A DNA stretch of 58,138 nucleotides from NCBI GenBank assembly GCA_030595665.1, contig JAUVCV010000012.1, positions 1 through 58,138 on the forward strand. The letters run 5' to 3'. The translations under genes were made by a program, and so were the position numbers. The notes under the pieces were generated by a model that ran no database searches, had not been told where the DNA came from, and was given only the letters and a program-made list of their open reading frames with translations. Origin of the DNA: Methanogenium sp. GTDB taxonomy: Archaea; Halobacteriota; Methanomicrobia; Methanomicrobiales; Methanomicrobiaceae. Shown in pieces: positions 26,114-36,671 of this stretch. The first letter of the stretch is position 1; each line of letters opens with the position of its first letter.

Positions 26114-26965
26114 CTACAGCAGGGCAAGGACTCCCAGGTTAATGGCTCCGGCAACGAGTGCCACGAGCCATGCACTCCTGAGCATTACCTGCCAGCGTAC
26201 ACGTGTTGTAGTATTGTCTATGAGTATCTCAAGGAAATAGACGACGATGACAACAAGAAGACCGACCCATGGCATGGAAGCAAAGAAGAGCCAGACGAGG
26301 CCTAAGAAGAATACCGTCTCGTAAAGGTGTGCAATCTCGACCATGCCGAGAGTGGGGCCGGCAAACTCTGTGGTAAGTCCCTTCACCAGTTCCTGGTGGG
26401 CGTGGTGGCTGGTTGCAAGGTCAAACGGAGACTTGCGCAGTTTGATGGTGAGCACAAAGACGATTCCCACAAAGAGGAGCGGGATGGTCATGAAGAGGGG
26501 CTCAGGCCAGAGTGCGATGTCTTTGACGGCAAAGGACCCGGTAGCCATATAGAATCCGGCTGCTGCAAGAATCAGCATCGGTTCGACTGCCATTAACTGC
26601 AGCAGTTCACGTTCTGCCCCGATATGGCTGTATGGTGAGGTTGTTGCATATGCTCCCAGAATCAGGAAGGCATGGGCAAGGGTCAGTGCAAAGATGACAA
26701 GCAGGATGTCACTGCCGGAGAAGAAGAGCGCTCCGGTGAAGACCACGAATATCAGGTACGAGAAGATGTAGAAGTTCACCTCGTTTCGTACGACTGCCTT
26801 CTCTTTTTCAAACAGTTTGAATACATCATAGAGCGGCTGGAGCACCGGGGGACCGACGCGTCCCTGCATCCTGGCGGTGACCTTCCGGTCCATACCGCCG
26901 ATGAGTGCACCGATGAAGGGTGCGAGGATGATGAATCCAACAGCAAAGATGATTTCGGTAATCAT
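26114..26965 (-). CDS. echB: Ech hydrogenase membrane subunit B (NuoH-like)
   Basis: 283 residues with eight or so transmembrane helices, homologous to NuoH. The conserved cytosolic loop with KLFEKEKAVV and the later SHHAHQELVKG stretch link the membrane arm to the hydrogenase module. The start is the ATG at 26965, whose ATGA overlaps the echA stop; the longer frame to 27019 lies inside echA. It takes part in ion translocation with EchA. Confidence 0.93.
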   Translation of the reverse strand: MITEIIFAVGFIILAPFIGALIGGMDRKVTARMQGRVGPPVLQPLYDVFKLFEKEKAVVRNEVNFYIFSYLIFVVFTGALFFSGSDILLVIFALTLAHAFLILGAYATTSPYSHIGAERELLQLMAVEPMLILAAAGFYMATGSFAVKDIALWPEPLFMTIPLLFVGIVFVLTIKLRKSPFDLATSHHAHQELVKGLTTEFAGPTLGMVEIAHLYETVFFLGLVWLFFASMPWVGLLVVIVVYFLEILIDNTTTRVRWQVMLRSAWLVALVAGAINLGVLALL

Positions 26966-28878
26966 GCGATCACCCCCAGGAGGATCCCGGCCAACATCAG
27001 GGCGATGAATGCGATGCACACGCCATTGCCTATGTGCGAGAGGCGCTGTTCACCAAAGTAGTTGGCAAGATAGTAGTTGCCGAGTGCCACCGGGCGCTGC
27101 ACCCCAATGCTGCCCTTGAAATGCATATCGGATGTGGCCGGTCGTCCACCCACGTAACGGGGCAGAATCTTGCGGTCCTTCCTGAAGTGCAGAAGGGTGA
27201 GTGGCATCACCAGTACCATGAAGACCATCATCACCATGATTATCATGTTGGCCTGCCCGAGGGTTGCGGTCATGCCGTAGATGCCAAAGACATAGGGCAC
27301 CACCAGGTATGAGGAGAGCAGAGGGAACCCGATACAGACAGCGACCATCAGCACCGTGAGAGGCACGAGGGCACCGTATTCATGGTTGGATATCTTTACT
27401 TCCAGGGGTTCGGGTTTCCATGCGACCTCTATCAGTTTACCCAGCCATTTTGTCCAGAAAAAGACTGTCACTGCACTGCCAAATGCTAAGAGGAGGACAA
27501 GGATGAAACCATACGGGGCATCCAGGAATGCAACCAGGGCTGCCCACTTTGAGATAAGCATCCCGAAGGGGGCGAGGAACATACCGGCGATGCCGATGAT
27601 CATCATCACAGCGACTTTTGGCATACGGCCCAGAAGGCCGGTCATGTCCTCAATGTCCCTGCTGCCAATCTTGTGCTCGACTGTTCCCACGGAGAGGAAG
27701 AGGAGGGACTTTGCGATTGCGTGGAATACAATCAGAAGTATTGCTGCCCAGACTGCCGCATAGGAACCGATACCGGCACAGGCGACGACGAGGCCAAGGT
27801 TTGCAATGGTTGAATAGGCAAGGACCTTCTTTGCATTGGACTGCGATATCGCAATGCCTGATGCAAGGAGGAAGGTCACACCGCCCACAAGGGAGATCAG
27901 GTAGCCGACCATGGTCACATTATAGATGGGGGCAAACCGGACGATGACATAGACGCCTGCCTTTACCATCGTACTGGAGTGCAGGAGTGCCGACACAGGG
28001 GTGGGTGCAATCATTGCACCGACCAGCCATGAGGAAAAGGGCATCTGTGCTGCCTTCGTAAGACCGGCAAACCCGATGAGTGCTGCGGGTATCATTGCGA
28101 CAGCAGGGCCCGCTGCAAGCAGAGTGTCCATCATAATGAGGCCTCCTGAAGGATCAGTAAGTCCAATCCAGGCAAAGGTGCATGCAAATCCGAGGCCGCC
28201 CACCAGATTGAGGAGGAGTGCCCAGAATGCATTCTTCCGTGTCTGCTCGTCCCCCCAGTTGTATCCAATCAACAGGAAGGAACAGAGTGTGGTTACTTCC
28301 CAGAAGAAGAAGAGCCAGAATAGATTATTGGAAAATACTACCCCAAACATTGCCGCCAAAAAGACAAAGAGCAGGGCAAAAAACCAGCGCCGTTTGTCAG
28401 GCATGTCAGCATGGTGTGTGTGATAGTCACGCATGTAGCCGACAGAGTAGACACAGATCAGGCTGCCGATGATGCCGATTATCATCGCCATGATGATAGA
28501 GAACGGGTCAATGAAGAGGTTATTCAGTGCCGCGGTTTCCTGGATGAGCGATTCAGCATAGAGTACTACTCCCAGCTGAACCACGACCAGTCCGGCAATA
28601 AGATATTGCCGGTATTTCGCGGCGAGATACAGAAGGCCGGCCGATATGATGATTTCGAGTCCGGTCATGATCTGGGAGATCATGCCGGATTCTATATCGA
28701 AATACACCGTCCCGGCCCCTGCAAACATTACAAAGAGATACAGTGTCACAGCGATTATTATCGCTGAAACAAGTACCACGATTGTGTCCCTGAGGCGACC
28801 ATTCGGTAGAATACAGAACACTAATGCCGCCAGTGCAGGGAAAAGAATCAGGAATACTAAGAGTTCCACACTATACAC
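26962..28878 (-). CDS. echA: Ech hydrogenase membrane subunit A (NuoL-like antiporter)
   Basis: 638 residues, about 16 transmembrane helices, MrpA/NuoL-type ion channel. A conserved glutamate-bearing helix (FFFWEVTTLCSFLLIGYNWG) and lysines of the antiporter family (GLTKAAQMPFSSWL, LLHSSTMVKAG) are present. It is the first gene of the operon. The open frame begins with GTG at 28878, but a GTG at 28869 has AGGTG placed 5 nt before it and gives the usual start VELLVFLILF; either start is possible. The upstream 28919-28995 region has repeated CAGAATG motifs that may control the operon. Confidence 0.93.
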   Translation of the reverse strand: MYSVELLVFLILFPALAALVFCILPNGRLRDTIVVLVSAIIIAVTLYLFVMFAGAGTVYFDIESGMISQIMTGLEIIISAGLLYLAAKYRQYLIAGLVVVQLGVVLYAESLIQETAALNNLFIDPFSIIMAMIIGIIGSLICVYSVGYMRDYHTHHADMPDKRRWFFALLFVFLAAMFGVVFSNNLFWLFFFWEVTTLCSFLLIGYNWGDEQTRKNAFWALLLNLVGGLGFACTFAWIGLTDPSGGLIMMDTLLAAGPAVAMIPAALIGFAGLTKAAQMPFSSWLVGAMIAPTPVSALLHSSTMVKAGVYVIVRFAPIYNVTMVGYLISLVGGVTFLLASGIAISQSNAKKVLAYSTIANLGLVVACAGIGSYAAVWAAILLIVFHAIAKSLLFLSVGTVEHKIGSRDIEDMTGLLGRMPKVAVMMIIGIAGMFLAPFGMLISKWAALVAFLDAPYGFILVLLLAFGSAVTVFFWTKWLGKLIEVAWKPEPLEVKISNHEYGALVPLTVLMVAVCIGFPLLSSYLVVPYVFGIYGMTATLGQANMIIMVMMVFMVLVMPLTLLHFRKDRKILPRYVGGRPATSDMHFKGSIGVQRPVALGNYYLANYFGEQRLSHIGNGVCIAFIALMLAGILLGVIA

Positions 28879-28918
28879 CTATGTGTGAAGATTGAGAATT
28901 CATCATTATTTATCATTA

Positions 28919-28995
28919 TCATTCTGCCAAATATGCAAATTTCTCGCTGAAATTACGATAATGGCTCCAGAATGACTCTTATGTGGCAGAATGTC
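28919..28995. promoter_or_regulatory. Repeated CAGAATG motifs upstream of ech operon
   Basis: CAGAATGA occurs at 28968-28975 and again as CAGAATGT at 28988-28995, exactly 20 nt apart. The inverse TCATTCTG is at 28919-28926. The outer pair extends to a perfect 9-bp inverted repeat, CATTCTGCC at 28920-28928 and GGCAGAATG at 28985-28993. They lie 40-125 nt upstream of echA and could bind a regulator. A separate AT-rich inverted repeat (CGGAAATATATAT / TATATATTCCG, 29063-29090) lies between here and the thermosome stop. Confidence 0.4.
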
Positions 28996-29149
28996 TCTCC
29001 TTCCGTTTGAATCCCCGGAAGCTGCAGGTGTGTCGGGTATATTTACTCTCCGATCGGGTGCGCGGAAATATATATGGATTATATATTCCGGTAAAAAGGA
29101 AATGAACGCCTTTTAGCACGAAAAAATGGGAAAAAATGAGTTTTAAAAT

Positions 29150-30742
29150 TCACATTCCCATTTGGGATGCGTTCTTTGAGATCATCATGTCATCGACACG
29201 GATGATGAGTGCAGCAGTTTCGGTTGCTGACATAATTGCCTGCCTCTTTACACGGGCGGGTTCAATAACGCCTTCTGCAAGCATGTCCACAATCTCTCCG
29301 CTGAAGACATTCAGACCTGCGTGATTCTCGCCTTTTGCGTGTGCTGCCTTGAGGGCGACCATCTTGTCGATCTGGTCAAAGCCTGAGTTCTCTGCGAGGG
29401 TGTATGGTACAACTTCAAACATCCGGGAGAATGCTTCGATTGCGAGCTGGGTTCTGCCTTCCTGCGTTGCAGCAAATTCGCTGATTTTCATCATCAGTTC
29501 AATGTCAATGGCAGCGCCGCCGACAACGAATTCTCCGTCCTCAAGTGCGTCCATTACGACACGGACTGCATCATAGACGCCGCGTTCGAGTTCATCGACG
29601 AAGATCTGTGAGGTGCCTTTCAGAAGGATGCTCACGGTTGCCGGGTTCTTGCACTCGGTGATCCTGGTGATGGTGATGTCCTTCATCTCTTCGATGAGGC
29701 CTGCTTCTCCAAGCATCTCTTCGTTCAGGTCCTCTGGTTTGCTGACAATGGTTGCACCGACTGCACGGGCAAGTTTCTTCATGTCAGAATCCGGGACATC
29801 CTGAATGGCAATGATATTTGCCTTTGCGAGGTAGAACTGGACAGCGTCTGCGATGCCCTTTCCGCAGAAAAGGGTGTTTGCACCGGATGAAACGATCACG
29901 TCTGCAATGCTGCGGAGGGTTTCATTCTCCTGCTCGCTGAATGCTTCCATCTGTTCTGAGGAGGTGATCTTAATCTTGGACTTCACCTGGGTCTTTGCTA
30001 CCGCAAGTGCTGCGGAGATCATAGCGATCTTTGCTCCCTCAAGCCGCTTTGGCATGGAGTGCTGAACACGGGTCTTATCAAGGAGGAATCCTCTGAGCAG
30101 TTCAGCATCTTCCATGCTGTCGCCGACCATGGTCTTGATCTGGACGTCATCTTCATCGACTTTGTACTTTCCGTCTTCGTCCTTCCGGGCGACAGTCAGC
30201 ACAGCATCAACAACGATGCTGGTGATTATGTCCTTTGCATCTTCGATGGACTTTCCGGTAACAGCGGTTCCTGCGACCTTAATGAGCATGTCACGGTCTT
30301 CGCCGTCGGTTTTGATGGCCTGTTCGTCAATGACTTCCAGTGCCTTCTGCATCCCGAGACGGTATCCGTTTGCGATGATTGTCGGGTGAATTTTCCGGTT
30401 GATGAGGGCTTCTGCCTGTTCCATCAGTGCACCGATGAAGATGGTTGCAGTAGTGGTACCGTCGCCGACTTCATTGTCCTGCGTCTCAGCAACTTCAATG
30501 ACAAGTTTTGCTGCCGGGTGTTCAACTGCCATCTCATGAAGGATGGTGACGCCGTCGTTCGTGATGACAACATCTCCACCTGCCTGTGAGACCATCATCT
30601 TGTCCATTCCCCGTGGTCCGAGGGTGGTGCGCACAGCTTCTGCGATTGCCTTCGCCGCCATAATATTGGATCTCTGGGCTTCGTTGCCGCCAATGCGGTC
30701 TACGTTGTCCCGTAAAATAACTACTTGTTGTCCCGCTAACAT
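29150..30742 (-). CDS. Thermosome subunit (group II chaperonin)
   Basis: 530 residues starting at [16 protein letters not shown]. The AAGGAGA site 9 nt upstream excludes a longer TTG start. Group II chaperonin motifs are present: [25 protein letters not shown], the ATP-site [13 protein letters not shown], and [17 protein letters not shown]. It forms the eight-membered double-ring ATP-driven folding chamber in the cytoplasm. The C-terminus ends ASQMGM, lacking the long GGM-repeat tail seen in some subunits. It is monocistronic. Other subunits may be encoded outside the window. Confidence 0.95.
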   Translation of the reverse strand: MLAGQQVVILRDNVDRIGGNEAQRSNIMAAKAIAEAVRTTLGPRGMDKMMVSQAGGDVVITNDGVTILHEMAVEHPAAKLVIEVAETQDNEVGDGTTTATIFIGALMEQAEALINRKIHPTIIANGYRLGMQKALEVIDEQAIKTDGEDRDMLIKVAGTAVTGKSIEDAKDIITSIVVDAVLTVARKDEDGKYKVDEDDVQIKTMVGDSMEDAELLRGFLLDKTRVQHSMPKRLEGAKIAMISAALAVAKTQVKSKIKITSSEQMEAFSEQENETLRSIADVIVSSGANTLFCGKGIADAVQFYLAKANIIAIQDVPDSDMKKLARAVGATIVSKPEDLNEEMLGEAGLIEEMKDITITRITECKNPATVSILLKGTSQIFVDELERGVYDAVRVVMDALEDGEFVVGGAAIDIELMMKISEFAATQEGRTQLAIEAFSRMFEVVPYTLAENSGFDQIDKMVALKAAHAKGENHAGLNVFSGEIVDMLAEGVIEPARVKRQAIMSATETAALIIRVDDMMISKNASQMGM

Positions 30743-31103
30743 AATGCAGATTCTCCTTAAAGCGTCATAAAATTGGATTTGCAATTCTATATAACTTTTG
30801 TGTTTGTTCTGGGGTATTTTTGCTTTCCCGGAGATCCGGGTTGGATACCTGTACTATAGATCTGCTGTTTTCGGGTAAAATGGGTGGATATGCCGAATGT
30901 CTCAAGTGAAACGCCGTGGATAGGCATTTCTCGGACTGCTTCCGATCTTGCGATGCCGGAGCGTTATCTGCCATAGTCTGGAGGTATTGGCATTGACTGC
31001 CCCCGAGATCATCCGGGGATCTGTCGGGGTGCCTGCCGGGATAAAAAATACCGAATAAAAAAGGGAAGAGGTATGCCCTGTGGCACCCCCCTGTTCCGCG
31101 TTT
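30743..31103. other. Intergenic stretch, thermosome promoter side
   Basis: No gene is supported here. It contains the thermosome promoter at its left end and G/C-rich inverted segments around 31003-31045 (CCCCGAG..CCGGGG, TCGGGGTGCC), with A-rich runs at 31046-31065 that, on the minus strand, would not terminate the upstream gfcR-like gene. Confidence 0.35.
30785..30795 (-). promoter_or_regulatory. TATA box of thermosome gene
   Basis: On the minus strand GTTATATAGAA, preceded by purine-rich ACAAAA as BRE, lies about 45 nt before the start codon. The spacing allows a short leader containing the AAGGAGA site. Confidence 0.7.
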
Positions 31104-31724
31104 TTAGTCGATCCGTGAGACCTGGAACAGGCTGAAGACGGGGACTCCGTCTATTTCCTGAATATTCTTCTTATTGAAGAGGACACAGACTGCTTCCGGA
31201 ACTGCCCCGTGGTTCCTGAGATGGCTGATGATATCCGTCATCGTGTTGCCGGAGGTGATGACATCGTCTATAACAAGACAGTGTTTCCCCTGCACCTGTG
31301 CAAAGTTGCCGGAGATGGATCCAATGGGGTTGTTGCCCTGTGCATGCTTCTTCGGGTGGTACATGGTAAACTGTGCACCTTCTTCTGCTGCAATGATCGT
31401 TGCGAGGGGAATGCCTGAGTGGGCAACTCCCACGATCAGCTCCGGTGCCGGTACCCCGGTGAGGTCGCAGTCCCGTGCCTCTGCCTCACCGTAGTAATAC
31501 CGTTTGAGAAGGAGCAGGGCCGCATCGCGCAGCATATCTGCATTTCCACCGACGACCGTCCAGTTGATATGGATGTCCTTCGGGGCCTCTGTGTCCTTTT
31601 GCTGGGTTAAAAGCCAGGTCACTGTCTCCATTGATAAAGAGAGTTCATCAGCGATCTGGCTGGGACTGTGGCCCTCGGAATGGAGCAGTTTTGCCTTTCC
31701 TATAAGTTCATCAAGAGAAGACAT
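31104..31724 (-). CDS. GfcR-like regulator (HTH + phosphoribosyltransferase fold)
   Basis: 206 residues. The N-terminal 45 residues form a helix-turn-helix (SEGHSPSQIADELSLSMETVTWLL). The rest is a type I phosphoribosyltransferase fold with the PRPP loop CLVIDDVITSGNTMTD and an ELIVGVAHSGIPLA segment. The family is often called orotate phosphoribosyltransferase-like, but the haloarchaeal member GfcR is a transcription regulator of sugar metabolism. Here it lies in a run with Nob1 and PRPP synthetase, so PRPP may be its effector; that is inference. AGGTAA precedes the ATG. Confidence 0.85.
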   Translation of the reverse strand: MSSLDELIGKAKLLHSEGHSPSQIADELSLSMETVTWLLTQQKDTEAPKDIHINWTVVGGNADMLRDAALLLLKRYYYGEAEARDCDLTGVPAPELIVGVAHSGIPLATIIAAEEGAQFTMYHPKKHAQGNNPIGSISGNFAQVQGKHCLVIDDVITSGNTMTDIISHLRNHGAVPEAVCVLFNKKNIQEIDGVPVFSLFQVSRID

Positions 31725-31751
31725 CGTAGTTACCTGTTCGGCGAGAAGAGT

Positions 31752-32243
31752 CTAATACTTTTTTCCGGACTTTGCACGACGGATCTCTGCACCACAGACC
31801 TGACATTCACCCGGGGCTGACCAGAATCGTCCGCATCCGGTGCACCGGTACTTCCATGTCCGTTTTTTTGCCCGCCGCTGCAGGATAGGTATAACCGGGA
31901 TTCCCAGCCGCTGTGCTGTGTTCTGCACCGCAAAGTCATCGGTCATGACTGCTGCGCCCAGTTCTGCTGCAAGGGCGAGAATGCCGGAGTCGGTCTCTGA
32001 GAGGACGGTGATGTCCCCGCTTTTCCTGGCGGCAACAGATACCCCGGCTGCGAAAGCAGGGCCGGGTGCATGGATACGGAGACCCTGCTCTTCGAGGAGG
32101 GCAAGACGCATCCGTGCCGTCTGGGTTTTTATTTCGTCCAGAACATCCGGGGTGGTATAGATTTCACCCCCCACCGGTAAATCCGCAAAAAAAACGGATG
32201 CATCAAGCACCACCCGTTTGTTCTCTTCTTTTTTTGTGTCCAT
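31752..32243 (-). CDS. nob1: Nob1-like endonuclease (PIN + zinc ribbon)
   Basis: 163 residues. The N-terminal PIN domain has the acidic residues of the metal site: VVLDASVFF, PDVLDEIKT, SETDSGILALAAELGAAVMTDD. The C-terminal zinc ribbon is CTGCGRFW ... CQVCGAE. Archaeal Nob1 cuts the 3' end of 16S rRNA precursor (site D) during small-subunit assembly. It overlaps the prs stop by one base, so they are co-transcribed. The basic tail (RRAKSGKKY) suits RNA binding. Confidence 0.9.
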   Translation of the reverse strand: MDTKKEENKRVVLDASVFFADLPVGGEIYTTPDVLDEIKTQTARMRLALLEEQGLRIHAPGPAFAAGVSVAARKSGDITVLSETDSGILALAAELGAAVMTDDFAVQNTAQRLGIPVIPILQRRAKKRTWKYRCTGCGRFWSAPGECQVCGAEIRRAKSGKKY

Positions 32244-33088
32244 TATTTCCGCACTGCTTCCGCAATCATCCCTGCCGCTGAGTAAGCCGATGCCGCTGAT
32301 TCGATGGTGTCAGAGGATGCGACCGATGCAAGGCCTGCTGCGGTGAGGCGGGCAAACCCGCCGGAGGCAAAGACCCCGTGCACACAGGCGGCATGGACGG
32401 ACCGGGCACCCCCGTCTTTCAGCATCCCTGCCGCGGTGGCAAGGGTCCCGCCCGTTGAGATGATGTCATCGGTGATGATGACGTCACGTCCACGTGCGTC
32501 AACAGACGACGGTGCAATCCTGACCTCTTCACCCGAGAGGCGGGTCTTTGAGAGGTGGTCGGTTTCCCATCCGCCGTGTCTGGCGATCTCTGCTGCGAAT
32601 ACGGCCGCCCCTTTATCCGGTGCGAGGATGAGGGGTTCGTCACATCCGAGTCCGGCAATCCATCGTGCCATCTCCGGTGCGAGCGTGATATCAGTGGCCG
32701 GTACCCGGAAGTGGGAGAGGACTGAGGATTCATGGATATTTATCGAAATTACCCGCGAGACACCTGCGGAGAGTGCCCGGGCAACCGCACGGCTGCTCAC
32801 CGGTTCCCCGTCATTAAATCGCTTGTCCTGCCGTGCATAGCCCATATACGGCAGAACAAGGGTGATGTCACTCCTGTCACAGGCATCGATCATCAGCAAC
32901 AGCTGGACCAGAGACTGGTTGTCAGCGGTGCTTGATACAAGGAGGGTTTCCTCATCCAGAGCACCTGTTTTCAGATATAATTCTCCGTCCGGAAATGCTT
33001 TAAACTGTGAATAAACAAGTGGCAAATCAAGTGATTTTGCAACCTTTGAGCCCAGAATCTGGGATTTTTCTGTACATACTACCTTCAT
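32243..33088 (-). CDS. prs: Ribose-phosphate diphosphokinase (PRPP synthetase)
   Basis: 281 residues, the usual short archaeal length. Motifs: FPDGELYLK, LVLPYMGYARQDKRF (ATP loop region), APDKGA and the PRPP-binding VIITDDIISTGGTLA. It makes PRPP from ribose 5-phosphate and ATP for nucleotide, histidine and tryptophan synthesis. It is first of the prs-nob1-gfcR run, divergent from lonB with an 87-nt shared promoter region that has AT-rich boxes (TACTTTAAGTA). Confidence 0.95.
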   Translation of the reverse strand: MKVVCTEKSQILGSKVAKSLDLPLVYSQFKAFPDGELYLKTGALDEETLLVSSTADNQSLVQLLLMIDACDRSDITLVLPYMGYARQDKRFNDGEPVSSRAVARALSAGVSRVISINIHESSVLSHFRVPATDITLAPEMARWIAGLGCDEPLILAPDKGAAVFAAEIARHGGWETDHLSKTRLSGEEVRIAPSSVDARGRDVIITDDIISTGGTLATAAGMLKDGGARSVHAACVHGVFASGGFARLTAAGLASVASSDTIESAASAYSAAGMIAEAVRK

Positions 33089-33175
33089 CTGGATTACCCG
33101 TATTAGAAAGTACTTAAAGTATCAGAATAGATTATTAAAGCACTACCGGTCACATGGAGAGGGCCTGAGAACGAT

Positions 33176-35203
33176 ATGACTAATTCAAAAGATACAATAC
33201 AAGAAGATCCCGGCATTGCACCGGATTCGGTTCCGGTGATCTCCCCCGAGACACCCGAGGTGCCCGATACCGGAACAGAAGAGACAGGCAGCGCAGAGTC
33301 CGAGGCTTCCGCTGCTCCTGAAGTGGCTCCGGTTTCTCCCAGTGAAGTGGCGAATTCCGGTGAAATCCTGGTCCCTGAGAGCCTGATTGATCAGGTGATT
33401 GGCCAGGAACATGCAGTCGAGGTGATGCGCAAGGCAGCCATCCAGCGCCGTCATGTTCTGATGATAGGGATTCCGGGTACCGGTAAATCGATGCTCGCAA
33501 AGGCGATGGCAGAACTGCTCCCGAAAGAAGAGCTGCAGGATATACTTATCTACCCGAACTCAGAGGATCCGAATGAACCTGTGGTCCGGACGGTTCCGTC
33601 CGGCAAAGGAAAGGAGATTGTGGGCGCTCACAAGCAGGAGGCTATGAAACGCACCAAGACGAGAAGCACACTTATTCTGCTTCTTATATTCGGTATCATG
33701 GGCTACGCCCTGATTTCCGGGCAGCTCCTGTTCGGTATCATTGCAGCAGCCTTCATCTTCATGGCGATGCAGTATTCGCGACCCAAGGAGGAGGCGATGA
33801 TCCCCAAACTCCTCGTCTCCACTAAGCCTGATTCCATCGCACCCTTCATCGACGGCACCGGCTCACATGCAGGTGCTCTCCTAGGTGACGTCCGCCACGA
33901 CCCGTTCCAGTCCGGGGGACTGGAGACCCCGGCCCACGACCGTGTCGAAGCCGGTGGCATTCACAAGGCACACAAGGGTGTGCTCTTCATCGACGAGATT
34001 AACACCCTCACTCCCCACTCCCAGCAGAGTCTTCTGACGGCCCTGCAGGAGGGGGAATTTCCCATCACCGGCCAGAGCGAGCGCTCAAGTGGTGCAATGG
34101 TCCGCACAGAGCCGGTTCCGTGCCGGTTTGTGATGGTTGCAGCAGGCAATATGGACGGTGTGCAGGGGATGCACCCGGCACTCCGGTCCCGTATCCGTGG
34201 CTACGGATATGAGGTCTATATGCAGGAAACGATGCTTGATACACCGGAGAACCGCGACAAGTTCATCCGTTTCATTGCCCAGGAAGTCAAAAACGACGGT
34301 AAGATCCCGCACTTTGACCACGCTGCGATCGAAGAGCTCCTGCTTGAGGCACGCCGCCGGTCCAACCGGAAGGGGCATCTCACTCTCAAACTGCGTGACA
34401 TGGGTGGTCTCATCCGTGTGGCAGGCGATCTGGCCCGGCAGGAAGGAGCGGAGGTTGCCACCGCCAAGCATGTGCTGGATGCAAAGAGCATGGCCAAGTC
34501 CATCGAGGACCAGGTATCTGATGAGTACATCCGCCGGTCCCTTGAATATGATCTCACCGTGGTTGAGGGTGCCCTCCTGGGCCGCGTGAATGGCCTTGCG
34601 GTGATGGGCAGTGACTCCGGGTCGGTGCTCCCGATCATGGCTGAAGTGACCCCGACGCAGGGTGCCACCGGCCAGGTGATCGCCACCGGTCTCTTAAAGG
34701 AGATTGCACAGGAATCCATCAAGAACGTCAGTGCCATCATCAAGAATTTCACTGGTAAAGACATCCGGAACATGGATGTGCACGTTCAGTTCCTCGGCAC
34801 CTACAATGGAGTGGAGGGTGACTCCGCATCGGTGACGGTGGCAACCGCTATTATCAGTGCCATCGAAAACATCCCGGTCCGCCAGGACGTTGCAATGACC
34901 GGGTCGCTCTCTGTCCGTGGGAATGTACTGCCCATTGGCGGGGTGACCTACAAGATTGAGGCGGCGGCAAAGGCCGGTATCCGCACGGTTATCATCCCAA
35001 AGTCAAACCTTGATGACGTGGTCATTGAAGAGCGGTATGCGAAGATGGTTGAGATAATTCCTGTCACGACCATTGAGGAAGTCCTCGAACATGCCCTCGT
35101 ATTTGAGCGCAAGGAAGACTTCATATCAAAAATAAAAGAGATGTCGTCCCGCCGGGCGAAGGCTTTCACTGAGAAGCCTGTTCCCAAACCTGCCAGTGTA
35201 TAA
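33176..35203 (+). CDS. lonB: Archaeal membrane-anchored Lon protease (LonB)
   Basis: 675 residues. An acidic, Pro/Glu-rich N-terminal extension (about 1-60) is followed by the AAA+ domain with Walker A GIPGTGKS (98-105). Two transmembrane helices (about 165-181 and 184-200) are inserted between Walker A and Walker B, the mark of archaeal LonB. Walker B is [10 protein letters not shown]. The protease domain has the Ser550-Lys593 dyad ([18 protein letters not shown]), spaced 43 residues as in Lon. It degrades unfolded and regulatory proteins at the inner face of the membrane. A T-rich terminator lies after the stop (about 35222-35255). Confidence 0.95.
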   Translation: MTNSKDTIQEDPGIAPDSVPVISPETPEVPDTGTEETGSAESEASAAPEVAPVSPSEVANSGEILVPESLIDQVIGQEHAVEVMRKAAIQRRHVLMIGIPGTGKSMLAKAMAELLPKEELQDILIYPNSEDPNEPVVRTVPSGKGKEIVGAHKQEAMKRTKTRSTLILLLIFGIMGYALISGQLLFGIIAAAFIFMAMQYSRPKEEAMIPKLLVSTKPDSIAPFIDGTGSHAGALLGDVRHDPFQSGGLETPAHDRVEAGGIHKAHKGVLFIDEINTLTPHSQQSLLTALQEGEFPITGQSERSSGAMVRTEPVPCRFVMVAAGNMDGVQGMHPALRSRIRGYGYEVYMQETMLDTPENRDKFIRFIAQEVKNDGKIPHFDHAAIEELLLEARRRSNRKGHLTLKLRDMGGLIRVAGDLARQEGAEVATAKHVLDAKSMAKSIEDQVSDEYIRRSLEYDLTVVEGALLGRVNGLAVMGSDSGSVLPIMAEVTPTQGATGQVIATGLLKEIAQESIKNVSAIIKNFTGKDIRNMDVHVQFLGTYNGVEGDSASVTVATAIISAIENIPVRQDVAMTGSLSVRGNVLPIGGVTYKIEAAAKAGIRTVIIPKSNLDDVVIEERYAKMVEIIPVTTIEEVLEHALVFERKEDFISKIKEMSSRRAKAFTEKPVPKPASV

Positions 35204-35336
35204 TCACTGCAGGTGTTCTTCGTTTTTTTGGGGAGTGATTTTTTCCTTTCCGAATATTTTCTCCTGTTTTTTCCCATAGCGTTTCCCATATCTTTTTTTG
35301 AATGCACAGAGTACATGCTCCAGCAGGTTTTAGCGC

Positions 35337-36671
35337 ATGGCAACAGAAGAACCACGATATTACGATGTCCGCCACCTGGCAGGGACATCCACCCATATTG
35401 ATATTGAAAACGGGACCATTGAGTCGGCCGGGCAGTCATTTGCCGATACGGCGATTGTCCGTGCACTCGGTGCCACCGGATGGGGTATGGTTGCAATAGA
35501 CAACTTCTCTGAAGCCGGAAAGAGTGGTATGATGCAGGCGGTGGCTGACGCCCTCGCTCTCTCGAAGGTGACCGGGGAGCGGGTTGAACTCGCCGATGTG
35601 AAGACCGGTGTCCTGCCGGTTCCCGCAATAAAAGAAGACCCGCGAGAGGTATCGTTAGAGGAGAAAACCGAAATTCTTTCATCTATAGAGTCTGCCGCCC
35701 GCATACCGGGAATTGTAAACACCCGTGCCCGCTATATTGAGTCTGAGGGGACGGTGTGGTTCATGAATTCCTCCGGCAATGAATACCAGTATGAGTCGCT
35801 TCGGTCGGGTTACTCCATTCTTGCGGTTGCAGGCAGAGGTGGTGAGATGCAGCAGGCACGGGAGAGCGAGCATGCTATTACCGGGCTGAACATCCGCCAC
35901 AAAGAGGAGAAAGGCAGGGAAGCTGCTGAACGTGCCCTCCTGCTTCTGGACGCGGCACCCGCACGGGGCGGCACAATGAATGCCGTCCTTGACCCTGAAC
36001 TCGCCGGTGTCTTTGCCCATGAGGCAATCGGACATGCAAGTGAGGGCGACCTTGTCAAAGAAGGGGTCTCTGTCATCAAAGGCATGATAGGGCAACAGAT
36101 TGCAAACTCCGTGGTGAGCATCGTCGATGACCCCACCCTGCCTGAATTCGGTTTTATGCCGGTGGATGCCGAGGGTAGTGCCGTTAAACGGACCGAGATT
36201 ATCAAAAACGGGGTGCTGATAAACTACCTGCACAGCCGTGAGACGCTTGCTGCGGTGGGTGACGGTGAAGCCGGGCACGCCCGTGCAGAGGGGAATTCCT
36301 CACCTATCGTACGGATGTCAAACACATTCATTGAAAACGGGGATGCGACCATGGACGAAATTCTGGAAGGCTGCAAGACCGGCATTCTTCTGAAAGGTTC
36401 CCGCGGCGGGCAGGTTGACCCGGGCCGGGGGGTATTCCAGTTCAATGCCGAATACGGATACCTGATTGAAGACGGTGAACAGCGTGGCATGGTACGGGAT
36501 GTGTCACTCTCCGGAGACATTCTCACAACGATGCACAATATCGCCCTCTGCGGAACGGACCGGAAGATGACGCCGGGATACTGTGGCAAGGGCGGGCAGA
36601 GTGTGCCCGTCACCGACGGGGCCCCGCATATTCTCCTACGAAATGCTGTGGTAGGTGGCCGCCATGCATAA
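35337..36671 (+). CDS. tldD: TldD metalloprotease
   Basis: 444 residues, with the zinc-binding HExxxH motif HEAIGHASEGD near residue 225 and the C-terminal cysteine/glycine-rich region (MTPGYCGKGGQSVPV). TldD forms a heterodimer with TldE/PmbA and cuts unfolded or leader peptides reaching its inner cavity; in bacteria it processes microcin B17 and CcdA. Here it overlaps tldE, so the pair is produced together. No ribosomal-peptide gene is visible beside it, pointing to a general peptidase role. Confidence 0.93.
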   Translation: MATEEPRYYDVRHLAGTSTHIDIENGTIESAGQSFADTAIVRALGATGWGMVAIDNFSEAGKSGMMQAVADALALSKVTGERVELADVKTGVLPVPAIKEDPREVSLEEKTEILSSIESAARIPGIVNTRARYIESEGTVWFMNSSGNEYQYESLRSGYSILAVAGRGGEMQQARESEHAITGLNIRHKEEKGREAAERALLLLDAAPARGGTMNAVLDPELAGVFAHEAIGHASEGDLVKEGVSVIKGMIGQQIANSVVSIVDDPTLPEFGFMPVDAEGSAVKRTEIIKNGVLINYLHSRETLAAVGDGEAGHARAEGNSSPIVRMSNTFIENGDATMDEILEGCKTGILLKGSRGGQVDPGRGVFQFNAEYGYLIEDGEQRGMVRDVSLSGDILTTMHNIALCGTDRKMTPGYCGKGGQSVPVTDGAPHILLRNAVVGGRHA

